Shown: piece after piece, positions 50,264-63,100 of the stretch
Position numbering within the stretch: the stretch's first letter is position 1
Layout: every line of letters starts with the position of its first letter
DNA from: Termitomyces sp. T153
Lineage: Eukaryota > Basidiomycota > Agaricomycetes > Agaricales > Lyophyllaceae
Direction: 5' to 3'
Length of the DNA: 64,000 bases
Assembly (NCBI GenBank): GCA_018296165.2
Contig: JACKQL020000036.1
Span: 310,001-374,000 of the forward strand
The notes under the pieces: model-generated
The model's database searches: none
Told to the model about the DNA's origin: nothing
What the model saw: only the letters and a program-made list of their open reading frames with translations
Made by a program: the position numbers and the translations under genes

Positions 50264-53200
50264 TTCAAAAGCAGCTTGAGCCCATGAATCCTTCTCATTT
50301 GTCCTTGTAGAACAAAACTTGGTGTTCAAGTCGGAGATCACAGTTGATTGCACTTGCATATGCAACTCGAGACACCCTTGACTTAGAGCAAAGGCTTGCA
50401 TCCCAGAAGGTTCAAGAGGCCCGTTTGGTCTTGTCAATTCTGGAGGAAGATGAAAAGATGATGCAGAGAAATTTTCAACATGCTGATGCTCAACTTCAAG
50501 CCATTCTCCTGAACAGCCATCATAATGTTCAACCTGCACCAGAGGAGAGCCTGGCTCAAGAGCCCAATTTAGGTCCCCCCAGCTCTGATGGTGATGAGAC
50601 AGGTATGATTTTTCCCCTTTAAAAAGATTGTACTGATTGACCCCTTTAAGCTGAATATTATTATGCACTGGCACAAGAGCCTGGTGTTCCCTTGACAGAA
50701 GAGGCTCTTACTCATTGAATGGATTATATGCTGTTGAAACATCATCCAAAACCCCATGGGTTAGCAAACACTCCCCCAAACCAGCTCCAAAATACACTGG
50801 TGAGGGGAAAGAAGATGAAGGTGAGAACCAGCCAAGGGAGATCATGACTTGAACAGAAAGACACTCTAGATATGGTTGGTCTCTACTTCTATCATACTAC
50901 TTGTCCTGACACCATCTGCTTGATATTTCAGATTGAACCTTACTCTTGCTCAGAGTGCCATGTGGAGCACCATGTTAACTATAAAGTTGAATATAGTCTT
51001 ATTTCTTTGAGCTACATTCTACCCTTGAACTATCAAGTTGAATATAGTCTTATCTCTTGCTGTTGCTCTTTTATTGTTCTAATTGCATTACATTCTACCC
51101 TCAGTGATTTCTGGTCCATTGGAAAGCAGTATTCATGATGGTCACAAGGTTATTTATCATTCATCCTCTTTTTTCTGTTTATAAGTCCCACCATTTCACC
51201 AAAACAACTCTCAGCTCAAGCTCTTCTTCTTTTCTCTTCTTTACTCTCAGTTTGAGTTATCTTCCACTCTCTTCTCTTCTCTTTTTCTCTCTACTAGTCC
51301 AGCATCTTTATGACTGATATGAATACATTGACATCTGATGGTGGAGGTAAAAGGTATGTCTCTTGGGATCAGCATTCTCACTTGGCTGCCAGTGATGTTA
51401 GATGTAGCTGAAAATATTATAATTAGATTTGAGTTCTACATCAGCATGAATTTGAGAGGTTGATCCATCCTTCTTCAAATGTTCAGACTCTAGGTACTTA
51501 TGACAACTAATGGATGTCTGTTCTATCAATCATGGTCTACTAATAAGGAGAAATTCAATGTTACCAAAGTACTATCAACTGGATCAATCATAGTAAGTAA
51601 CATTAAATTGTTTTTCTTGAAAAAAACCATAACAACAAAGGTACCCTGAAAATGCAGGCTCAGAAGTGTTGTCAGCTCCCAGCCAGTTGCATTGTACTAC
51701 TTTGTCTCTTCCAGTCTCAGCACTTACTTCAAGGTTGGGATCAAACACCTCCAGCCCTCCAGGCCCTCCTAGACATGTGACTATCCAACCAAGGAACCCT
51801 CATACTAGGTCAAATTTCACTCCAACAGAATGGTTACTTGTCAAAAAAACTCAAGTTTTGATTATGTATAAATTAATAACATTTAATCCCTTCCCTTGAC
51901 AGATGTCCTCCACCAATGAATCTTGGAGAGCTATCACATTGCAGCATTGAATCTTCAAGCAAATTCTCTTTATGGAGATAGTCAATTTTTTGTTGAACTT
52001 TGACTTGTGTCTGATACTAAGTTAACAGAATATATGGATGTAGAACCCAGTGAAACAGCTATAAGATTGGTATGCACAAGAACATCTCTGTGACCTCCTG
52101 ATTTTTCCAATTTCTGTTATTCTTATAGGCTCAATCTACCACTCACCACTCAGATTATGCAAACTTGGCTTAAAGAAGTCTGTTTGAATTATATCATATC
52201 AAGTTATTCTCTGCCAGTGGCACAATTGTGGAATCCATATGATACAGCCTCCTAAGGAAGTAACCCAAACTTCAAGGCTTTCCTGGCCCAACAGATATCT
52301 CACTTATCAAATCAAGGAACTTATACAAGGGTGAGTACTAGTACTTCTATCATGGACTATGTACTTGTAACCATGATATGCATCTACTATAGTCAGTAAC
52401 AATCAGGGTTTACATTTCAGCCATCAAATCATTCTGGAAGTAGGCCATGAATCTTTATTTGATTCCAGACAAGGGGTGGTGATTGGTCAAGCAGAGATCC
52501 TTGGGGAACCTATGGTTTCTGAGTGCAATATTAGTAGTGTCAGAAGAATATCAAACCAGTAATCACATATAATGATTTGAACATCAGGATTACTATATTT
52601 GAGGAAACAGTACCAACTTTAACACATAACTCAGCCTTAAATTTTCTCTTATCTAGCCTGACATAACACTTTGTAAGCCAGCAAGCCTGCAGTGCATCAC
52701 TCTCCATTCCCAAAATCTGGTCAGTTTGATGTGACTATGGATAAATCTCCTTACTTTGCAGATCCCTACTATGATATGGAGATGTATGATGACAATAACT
52801 ATTCAATGGATCTGTGATACATGAATTATGAGATTTGCAATGCCCCTGCTACTGGGCCTGCATACAACCTGTGCCCCTGATATCCCAGTATGCATCAGGC
52901 CATCCGAGGTATGCCTACTATCCCGTGGATCCAACAAGTGATATCTACTTCCACCACCTCTACCTGGACCTCAAGCACCCCATCCTCATTCTTCTGCTAT
53001 GTGCTACTACCTACTGTATGCCCCTCATAGTTGTGGAATGTTCAATGTCAGCCCTTTATGTAGACCCACACCTGGCCCTTCTTGTACACCTGTGCTATCT
53101 TGCAATCAAACCTCCACAACATATGGGGACCACTACTGGAGTTTTTCAGGACAGTTAGGGCAGGGAAATGTTATTTTCAATATCCCAAGTTAAAAAAAGC

Positions 53201-53869
53201 ATGTGTGCTCACTTTTTGGTGCATTGCAATTGTTACAAATGTTCTTGATATCTTGTGAGCCTGCATGAGTCGAAGAGAATTGATGATGTCCTTCCATCGG
53301 CACTGTCACTGCCTTCTCTCACATTATATCTGTTATATTGTTACTAATATGTCTAATAATATATGTTCTTGACTACATTGTTATTCTCGAAAAGTCAGAA
53401 TTAAGCTTGATCAGAAAGTACTTAAAGAAACATCTCAACAATGCTCAGTCTGGAGGTCTTGACTTCTTCAACTCTTCACCTCCAGATCAACCTCACCTCT
53501 TTACTGCTCGACCTGACCATGCTACCAACATAATGACTCCAAAGTTCTCACAGTGGGACCAATCTCAGCTTCAGAGAAGAGGTGTTTTCCAGGTTGTTGG
53601 GTTACCTGCTGTCCAGTCAAATCTCCTGAAGTCCCATCAAGAAGCACCTATCATTCTGCCAGGGCTGGCCGCCCTTTTCCTCCTCTCAATATAATCATAG
53701 TCTGGAGCCATTTTTGATACCTATCCATCCTTCATCTTCCCATTTCTGTGCATGTACTGTTATCCCCTCTATGGCAAGTCACTACTAGGAATGATTATAG
53801 CCTTGTATTTTTTGGTTCACAACTGTAGCCTGATCATGTCTGGCTTGGCAATCAACATCTTTCCGACAT
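50264..53869. other. CpG-poor decayed transposon sequence
   Basis: About 3.6 kb with few long frames. A coding-like piece at 50345-50620 (RLASQKVQEARLVLSILEEDEKMMQRNFQHADAQLQA) is a likely coiled-coil exon that belonged with the sequence left of the LTR. Another at 53395-53694 is Pro/Ser/Gln-rich. The rest reads as TG/CA-rich decay. A direct repeat with core AAGTTGAATATAGTCTTAT occurs at about 50977-51007 and 51028-51058. No family is recognised. Confidence 0.4.
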
Positions 53870-54237
53870 GATGCCAGGCTTGCCGAAGAATAGCTCGTGC
53901 AAAATTACAGTTATCACTACCTCTATGAGGCATCACATACGAGAAAAAAAAACCTATTCTACAACTAGAAGTGTTGATATAAGGTGGTCCAGGAAATCAC
54001 TGGTGTACCATATTACTACATCCGAGCCATCAAACTGTGTCCGAACTTGTCCGGATAACATATCATCAGACTGGTAGATGTAGCTCTGAGAAGACAGGGA
54101 CGAGCTCAATTAAATGGCTTTGAGGCAATTGTGAGTATCCTCAAAGCCAGAGCTGCTCTCTCGATATATGATGCCTCATAGGGGAAGTCATAACTGTCCC
54201 AATTTTACACGAGCTACTCTTCGGCAAGCCCGGCATC
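53870..54237. mobile_element. Inverted-repeat (MITE-like) element
   Basis: The arms at about 53870-53937 and 54170-54237 are inverted copies of each other (GATGCC(A/G)GGCTTGCCGAAG...TATGAGGCATCA), roughly 68 bp with a few mismatches and small gaps. The 370-bp size without a coding frame fits a miniature inverted-repeat transposable element. I could not find a clear target-site duplication. Confidence 0.55.
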
Positions 54238-54878
54238 GGGCTAAACAGGCGCAACTCAAAGGAGCCTAACGTTACTATATTACTATGATTGATATCTACC
54301 TAGGCTGCATAAAATAAAAGCTATGGACACACCTGTAAGGTGTACGCCACGATAGACCGAACGCGTCAAAGTACATACTTAATGCCCTAACAATTCAAAC
54401 TCCGATCAGAATCATCCTCGCCTATCTTGATAAGTATCGTGAATCGACCCCGACCTGCTCGTTCATTAGGTATGTGCACAGGTTTTTAAGATGATCACTT
54501 GACTCATCCTCGCTTTGACCACAGTATTCGCCATAAAAAATTTTCAACTTTATCCAAGATTTACCCGTGCACGACGTATAACCGTTTACGGCGGTAAATC
54601 CACCCGTACGTCGTCGAAGGTCTGAGATTGTTCCATACAACACGGCTCACTACATGTTACAGTTCACGGCTGCCGTGACCACCGCAACCGGCTGTGTGCC
54701 GTAAATGGACCGTGTGCATTATTATCGGGCATATGAGCACATGTTAAAGTGAATGCTCAAACTATTCACACCATGCGATGAGGTAAGTGCTGCCGAAAAG
54801 GCATCAATCGCATTCATTAGTAAGTAAAAGCGATGGAAAGAGGAGCGCTCTTCTCTCTTTATAACCTCCCTGTTCGCC
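54238..54878. promoter_or_regulatory. Intergenic and promoter region of the first permease
   Basis: No gene. It contains several short GC-rich inverted motifs (around 54560-54710, with CACGG/CCGTG and GTAAA/TTTAC pairs). Confidence 0.3.
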
Positions 54879-57233
54879 ATGTACACCCCGCATAGCAAAA
54901 ATGTGGACAACAAAGAGAAGATTACTTCCGATATTGAATCTTTCACGCCAGGCGGCAATCCGATAGACGAAACCACTGGGGAGGTCAAACTTGTTCGTCA
55001 ACTAAAGAATAGGCATATCGCTATGATTAGGTAGGAATATTGCATTTATTCACTGTGATTCGCTCTCCCAATGTCCATAGTATTGGAGGTGTCATTGGCA
55101 CGGGTATGGGAATATAGATTATCAGAGATGTTCATTGCATCGCTGATGACACTCAGGTCTGTTTCTGGGAACGGCCACCGGGCTCAAGAACGGCGGACCC
55201 CTTGGTATGATTCACTTTACTCCGTACAGGTGCAACAAGTTGACCTATTGTAACAGGACTATGGCTCGGATATATCGTTATGGGCTCAATTTGTTATAGC
55301 GTCATGGTGTATCCTGCTTGCAAGTGCTTCTTCGATTGACTGATTATTGTGTAGATATCGCTCGGTGAAATGATTGCCTATCTACCCATTCCCGGTGGTC
55401 ATATCAAGTTGGCAGAACGTTTTATCAACCCCGCGTTCTCATTCACTATGGGATGGAACTACTGGTGAATCTGTGTCCGTTATATTTACAGGAGTCCTAC
55501 TCTGAACCGCTCTGGACCAGGTACAATTGGACTATCATTCTTCCTGCAGAGCTCAGTGCTTCTGCTGTCCTTATTGGTCTCTGGAGTGATGTTAATCCAG
55601 CTGTTTGGATAACGATGACGATGGTTGTCACAATTAGTATCAATTTCTTGGGTGCCGGTGCATACGGAGAGGCGGAATTTATTTTTGCGTGAGTTGCACT
55701 CTTGGTGTTCAATCTAATTATCTACTCACCTTTCCGATAGATCAATCAAAGTCATCACAATCGTCGGTCTTATCATTCTCGGTATTGTTCTCGACCTTGG
55801 TGGTATGCATCTTTATTCTAGTTTTTTGCTGAGACGCTCATAGCAATCAGGTGGACCGAATCACGATCGCATTGGTTTTCGTCACTGGAAGCATCCGGGA
55901 CCGTTCAACCAATTCGCTGATATTCAAGGCTCTGAAGGTCGCTTTTTGGCGTGGTGGGCAGTCATGACGCAGGCTGCTTTCTCGTTCATTGGTACAGAGA
56001 TTGTCGCGGTAAGTCTTCCTCGGAGGGGATGAAGCACTATCAAAGTAATATGAATGGCTACTTCTGAAGATTGCTGCAGGAGAGGCCAAAAATCCCAGGC
56101 GTAATCTCCCGAGGGCTATACAAAGGGTCTACATCCGTCAGTAACAAGCCACCACCTGCCCTATCAGATCTCTGACTCTTCATTTAGGAATATGTCTCTT
56201 CTATATCCTGGGAACACTTATCATCGGTCTACTTGTGCCATATACTTCGCCCGGACTTGATCTCTCTGACGGAACTGCTGCCTCGTCTCCATTCGTTATT
56301 GCTATCGAAAGAGCCGGGATCAAGGCCCTACCGTCGGTACGTTATTCAGAGGTTTTCTCATTTCAGAGTCTAAACGTGTCTTAGATTATCAATGCTTGTC
56401 TGTTAACCGCGGCCTGGTCGGCTGCTTCAAGTGATCTGTACACCAGTTCACGTGCGCTTTGTGAGCATTTATCGTCCACTCAAACGTGCGATTATAATCT
56501 ACCATTAATAGATGGACTTGCGCAAGCAGGCAATGCTCCTAAGATATTCCTCAAGACATCCAAGAAAGGGCTTCCCTGGGCTTCCCTGGTTTTTTGCTCC
56601 GTATTCGCACTTCTCTCCTACATGGGTGTCAATAGTGGAGCAGGAAAGGTATTTGGTTGGTTTGCAAACATGACATCCGTCGCTGGCCTCCTTACCTGGT
56701 TCGGCATATCTTGCACCTACATTCGCTTCTACCAGGGTCTGAAAGTCCAAGGCTATGACCGAAGCAAGTTACCTTTTGTATCAAAACTGCAACCATATGC
56801 CGCTTGGTACGCTGCAAGCTCCTGCATCTTGATCTGCTTCGTGAGTGTTTCATTTTTACCCGAGGATATTTCTAATGAAGAGCTTTCGCATCTAGACAAG
56901 CGGATGGATGGTTTTCCTCAAGGGCAGATGGGCAACAGATACCTTTGTGACTAACTATCTGCCCCTGGCTCTCTTTCCAATCCTGTATATTTCGGCCCGA
57001 TTCCGCACCAAAAAGCCCATGGTCAATCCCGAGGACATGGACTTTGTTACGAACATTGCGGAGATCGAAGCTGAGACGTAAGTCACTTCCATCATCGTAT
57101 CCTCAATTAAGTCATATCTTGAATAGTTATGATGATCCTCCCCCGAGAAACAAATTCGAGGCCTTCTGGCAGTGGCTAGTGAGTGATCCATGTCCTATGA
57201 TAGAATATCTGTCCTAAACACATACAGATGTAA
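54879..57233 (+). CDS. Amino-acid permease (APC superfamily, fungal YAT/AAP type), copy 1
   Basis: Fifteen exons: 54879-55030, 55081-55103, 55157-55204, 55257-55306, 55355-55464, 55521-55688, 55741-55802, 55851-56008, 56070-56136, 56188-56336, 56385-56460, 56512-56840, 56896-57077, 57127-57178 and 57228-57233 (543 aa). A hydrophilic N-terminus with LVRQLKNRHIAMISIGGVIGTGLFLGT enters the first helix with the APC substrate motif GxIGTG. About twelve helices follow, with SLGEMIAYLPIPGGHIKLAERF, FIGTEIVAIAAGEAKNPRRNLPRAI and SSDLYTSSRALYGLA as family markers. It is a plasma-membrane proton-coupled amino-acid importer; the substrate is unknown. The last exon would be only Met-stop (giving WQWLM); without it translation stops at 57217. 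Confidence 0.92.
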
Positions 57234-57513
57234 CCCATTCTCAGATTTTATTACACGAGATAGTAATAATACTCAATTTATGGAAACTTGTAAAAGCCGT
57301 ATCCGGATTTTGCGCTGTTGTCGAGTCCTTACTAAATCGCTTCGAACAAGTGTGATCGAATCTTGGCCAAGAAGCTGAAGCTCTCAGTGTCCTCCGAATT
57401 ACGGTCCGACTAGTGCGCTGTACATACTTCTATGCCACGACCTCCTGTCCGTTACTTCCTGTTGACTACATTAGATTGATTGAACTCGACTCCCATCTTC
57501 GATCTCTCCGCCC

Positions 57514-59923
57514 ATGGACAATGAAAATAAAGGCTTCAGTGGAGAGAAACAACTATCAAACTCCAATGCTGACCCCGAATCCCTTCAGCCAACCACTAGT
57601 CTACAAGGCACTGATAGTAACAATGGTGATGTCAGGCTCGTTCGTCAGCTAAAGAACCGTCACATTGCGATGATCAGGTGTGGATATTATGAGTCGTTGA
57701 GTTATTGACGAAGTTCAAGGTTTCCTCCAGCATCGGGGGTGTCATAGGCACAGGTGTGTGACGCGCGGCCTCACTTGTACCAGGTTGACATTGACCTGTG
57801 CCATGAAAGGCTTGTTTTTGGGTACGGCCACTTCACTCAAGAGCGGGGGGCCAGCAGGTGTGTTGGCCTTCGTGTCTGATACTACTATTTATTCAATTTC
57901 TGGTACTCCTCAAGGTCTCCTGCTCGGTTACATAGTCATGGGCACTATATGTTATAGTGTTATGGTGTGTGCCAGTCGTTATCATGCCATGATTTATATT
58001 AGATATGAGACTGAATCTTGGCCGGTTATGTTCATTCAGATCTCTCTCGGCGAAATGGTTGCGTATCTCCCTATTCCAGGCGGACATATCAAGCTAGCAG
58101 AGCGATTTGTCGACCCCGCTCTATCCTTCACGATGGGATGGAATTATTGGTAAGCAACTGTGCTTTCCAACAGTAGTACATGCCAGTATCACATTTTGTA
58201 ACAGGTACAACTGGACCATAATCCTTCCCACCGAGCTTATTGCCGCTGCTGTTCTCCTTGGATTTTGGTCCAACGTGAATCCCGGTGTCTGGATCACGGT
58301 CACAATGGTAGTTACCGTTTCCATCAATATGCTTGGTGCTGGCGTTTATGGAGAAGCCGAGTTCATTTTTGCGTGAGTGGTATTCGGAAGTCAATTGTAC
58401 AAGGAAATTGGAGTTGATTCTCTACGTTGACAGTTCAATCAAGGTCATCACAGTTGTAGGCCTCATAATCTTGGGTGTTGTTCTCGACCTTGGAGGTAAG
58501 GCATGTGTCATTCCATTTTAGGGTGATGCCATCGGATAATGGTCACTAGGCGGCCCAAAACACGATCGGATTGGTTTTCGGTATTGGAAAAATCCCGGGT
58601 CATTTGCTCAATACTCTGACATCCCAGGGGCGAAAGGTCGGTTCTTGGCATGGTGGGCTGTCATGACACAAGCCGCCTTTTCTTTCATCGGTACAGAAAT
58701 CGTCGCTGTACGTTTTCGCCTTCGATTGGCTTGATGAGCGCTCCAGGTTCTGATGCAATGTATTTGAGTAGATCGCTGCGGGGGAAGCGAGAAATCCCCG
58801 CCGTAATTTACCTAGGGCTATTCGAAGAGTGTATATTCGTGAGTTTTCTTCATTAAGCTACTAGTGGATGGTTTAACTCGATCTTACTGCTGCCAGGAAT
58901 CGTTCTTTTCTATATTGGCGGAACGACAATCATCGGGCTTCTCGTGCCATACACAGCCAAAGGGCTTGACCTGGCTGACGGAACCGCCGCTTCATCACCC
59001 TTCGTCATTGCCATACGAAACGCCGGAATCAAAAGTTTGCCATCAGTATGTTGCATTTGTTATTACCAGGGCACGGCTGGACAATTTCGTATCACAGATT
59101 ATCAACGCTTGTCTGTTAACGTCTGCCTGGTCCGCTGCGTCAAGCGACTTGTACACGAGTTCTCGAGCGCTTTGTAATAATACTTCCTGTCGGCACCTGT
59201 TCTTTGATCAACTGACTTGTGCTCCCACAGATGGCCTTGCTGCCTCCGGAAATGCTCCCAAGATATTCCTAAGAACTGCAAAAAACGGACTACCTTATGT
59301 CTCCATTATATTTTGTTCCTGTTTTGCTTTTCTTTCGTACATGGGAGTAAGCCAGGGCTCCGGAAAGGTGTTTCAGTGGTTTGTTAGCATGACTGCTGTT
59401 GCAGGTCTTCTGACCTGGTTCGGAATATCTGTAACATACCTTCGATTCTATCAAGGCATGAAAGTTCAGGGCTACAATCGCAGAGTGTTACCTTTTGCAT
59501 CAAAGCTGCAGCCTTACGCAGCTTGGTATGCCATGATCAGCTGCTTTGTGATATGTTTTGTCAGTACATGTCATTTAATCATGCCAATTTTGCACTGTAC
59601 TGAAACATATTATAACTGTATTCAGACGAGTGGGTGGCAAGTCTTTTTGAAGGGAAAATGGGCAACGGATACTTTTGTCACTAACTACTTACCCCTCATG
59701 TTGTACCCGATTTTATACATCGGTGCCAAGTTGGTCACCAAGAGGCCGATTGTCAAAGCCAGCGAAATGGACTTCGTCACAAATATTGCAGAGATTGAAG
59801 CAGACACGTAGGCCAGCGTCTGCACAAGTAGAGAAAGTTCACTGACCTCCTGGATGTAGTTATGTCGAACCTCCTCCAAGAAACAGGATCGAAGCCTTTT
59901 GGCAGTGGCTTGTGAGTACTTAA
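57514..59923 (+). CDS. Amino-acid permease, tandem paralogue copy 2
   Basis: Fourteen exons: 57514-57677, 57731-57753, 57810-57857, 57915-57964, 58040-58149, 58205-58372, 58434-58495, 58550-58707, 58772-58838, 58897-59045, 59098-59173, 59231-59559, 59626-59807 and 59860-59923 (549 aa). Exons 2 to 13 have the same lengths as in the upstream copy (23, 48, 50, 110, 168, 62, 158, 67, 149, 76, 329, 182 nt), so the two arose by tandem duplication. Introns differ in sequence and length. The N-terminus differs most (MDNENKGFSGEKQLSN) and is where ubiquitin-mediated control usually acts. The protein ends WQWLVST. It lies only 280 bp after copy 1, so its promoter is compact. Confidence 0.92.
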
Positions 59924-60197
59924 AAAAATATACTGAAGTCTTGATCTAGTGTGTTAACATATTTTCGAGATGTGACCATAGTACAGAACGATTGATAACG
60001 TTCAGTTGATAATGTTGAAGTAGTCGATGCCTACCTACATTTGTAGATCATGTAGGCCTATATACCATCTGTTCAAATGGGCCTCTTTATAGTGTAGGTA
60101 TTGTACTTAAGTTCAACATGTTCCAGATATTGAGATTCTTGATGTTCAGCAATACATGATATTGTAAATGAAAGATAAACGTCGATGCAATGATATT

Positions 60198-63100
60198 CTA
60201 TGTTTTGGAAGCAGGGATATGAAGATTAATAGCTGGAGCATTCGTCAGTCACGGATGGAATACAGATGAAAAAAGGACAAAAAACGAACCTCTATACCAA
60301 TTGAGAGCATCAGACGCGGAAGGAGCATCGAAGTAAAGAATTGCCTTGTTATCGACAAGTCGGAGAGCTGGAGGTAGTCAGTTTTTAGTCAATGGCAGAA
60401 AGATATACGAACACATACCATTGCCATGGACGATAGAAGCTGGTTGTGGCAATGTCTGCATCCTCAGCACCGCCCATAGATCTACAGAGGATGAAGGGTC
60501 CTGGCCACCCGATGGATCACGGCATAGAACCAACAAATCATTGCACAAAATCCCAACCAAGGCCCGAGGTGTTAATTCAGGGGCTAAGCAATCCACTTGC
60601 ACGGTGGACGCATCACCCTGGGCATTGATAGCCTCGAAGGATACCATGGCTTTCCGCACGACACGTGTTAGAAGCAGAGGACCGTCCATGATGAGGCGCC
60701 TTGTCGGAAGTTGAGTTTGTGTCTCGCAAGAAAATCAAAATATGGCATACCGGTGCGGCTGAACAAGAGGACTGGGAAATTTCCCTCGTATTCTGCTTTG
60801 CCATTGGACGAGCTTTCTCCGGGATTCGGACTCCCGCTTCCCTTCATTCATGTTATTTGCAAGAGAGGATATCTCCGCCAACGCTCGTTCCAAAGGGTCA
60901 TCTTCATACTCGTAATTAGGTGGGGTACTCCTTACCAACTCCTCTAGCTAACAACGACATGAGTTCAAAGCCAAGGATCAAGAAAAAATTAAATTGCACA
61001 CCAATAGTCGATAACGAGGTATTCGTTGGACGGGAAGGAGTAAATAGCCCTCAAGATTGAGTTGAGAGTGGCGAGGATTCAAACGACACCGTTTGAGGTA
61101 GGATTTGATCCGCTTGCGCTGGCTTGATGTGAGATTTGGCACCCCGGTTGAGGCAGAACTAGCGTCAAGAGTACTCGCAGGCATAGAAAGGGCATTCACA
61201 CCAACAAGTTGGCCAGTGCTAGAAGATGGTGACACTGCCGATGACACCGGGCTAGTGGCACCCTGCGGGTTACGTTCTGCTGTCCAATATTTAACACGCG
61301 ACACGGCGTTGTCAAAATTACTGATTGAAAGTATCAATGAGTGTCCCCTGACTTATTCAAAAGGTCGAAGAAAGCTTACTTTATATAACTCGAGTACATC
61401 TTCATGAAAGCAGCATGCTTAAGAAACATGCATCCCACTGCTTTTACAACGCTCAGTGAAAGCCCTCCATCAGCATCTGCCTGTTGAAGACTTTCGGACG
61501 ACTTCATCAATGGAGCGGCTGCAACTTCGAGTGCAGGGAGAAAACTGTCTTTATGGAAAGAGAAAAGGGCATCAATACCGCCGAAAACGAGCTTTCGTTC
61601 CGCAGCGGGCACGATAGTATCCTTGTTTGACCCCACCCCACTCAAAATATTAACTGTGTCACACGCAGGCTTGATGTAAATATCCATTAGTTCTTGAAGC
61701 CCCTTCACGTAAGTTCGTTCGGTCCTGTGCGCGGAAATTAGCTCATCCAAGCATTTCATTTGGCAGACCGGGACGTACGCGACAATCTCACGAACAATCA
61801 TGGCCCGCTTGCCCTTGTCGTCTTTAAACTTCCGCTCCTCGAATGATGAGCTAGTACTGTCAGTGGTCGCAATGCTGAGCGTTTGGGTAGAGTTTCCACT
61901 GCGGAGACCAGCGATTGATTCATTTGACCTCAGTTGTCCATTAGAGTCCGACGACCCCGTTGAGCCACTAAGCGCCATGGAGACTTCGCGCTGACCATCA
62001 ATCATGGTAGGCCGTCTTGATCGAGGGGCCACAGGATCGTCCGAAGCGGCACCATACATGCTCATGGCGCGTGACTGTTGCGACAGTCCTAGATCATTCA
62101 TATCCTTGAGATATGCCATGACTGACCGAAGGGCACGGTTATAAGCTTCGCGCACTCGCTCCTCCTCCCGACGCAGATATTGCTCACTATCGCCTATTGG
62201 AGTTGCAACTCTTTGTTCGTCATCATCATCATCATCATCATCGAGAGCTGGCAGTGCTGGTACAAATGACGAAGGTTCTTGTGTTGGTGAATTCCGGGAC
62301 AAGCTTCCAGGGGCGTCGATCGGGAGGAAACTTCGACGCTTAGCCGCTCTGGGGAGTGGTGATGGAGGTGCTAGAAGGTTTGTTGTTGTAGAGATTGGTG
62401 GGACGACTTTCAGTGGTTCAGGAAGAAGTTCTCTTGTTATATTTGTAGGAGAACTGGGCGCTGAAAGTTGATGAGAGAGAACATCCAAGGTACCAGTAGT
62501 TGAAAAACGCAGATCAATTTGTGGTGTCTTGGAGCGTTCGGGCCTTGATCCAGGATTTCGCGGCACGGGTTCTGCTGGAGTATGTGGTCGGGATCCAACA
62601 CGACTTTGACTGTTGGAAAGCGAGGGTGAGTCGACTTTCATCTTACCCATGGACATCTTCTTTAAGAAGCCCCATCTACTGCCTTTCTCCTTCCCATCTT
62701 TAGTAGATCGAGCTCGGTTGGAATGTTTTCCATCTTGTTTTCCATCTTGAATATCTGGAATTGACATCTTGGCGGGAGATGAGGCAGTGCTACTCTGTGC
62801 AAGTGAAACGCGATTGGAGGTGATAGACGGAGATGGATCTTCCACAACGGAATCAGATGGTGTGTCCCACATCGATTTTGTCACTTGTGTTCTCATTCCG
62901 TTCGTCGCGAGACGGGCTAAACTGTTCGTCGCATATCTTTTAGCGGTACCAGCCTGTTCGGGAGAACCAGTTGATAAAGTGCTCAAGAGATTCGAACTAG
63001 AAACGGAGGTGGGATACTTAGATAGTGCTGGTCGTATACTGGGTGTAGCACCTGACTGTGCAACCCCTGTTGTTTTCCCGTGACGAAGATCACCAGCACT

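Noticed and set aside
62220..62242. ATC/GAT microsatellite in the RhoGEF gene as unusual feature
   Set aside because: It simply encodes a short poly-Asp run in a disordered region, common in such proteins.
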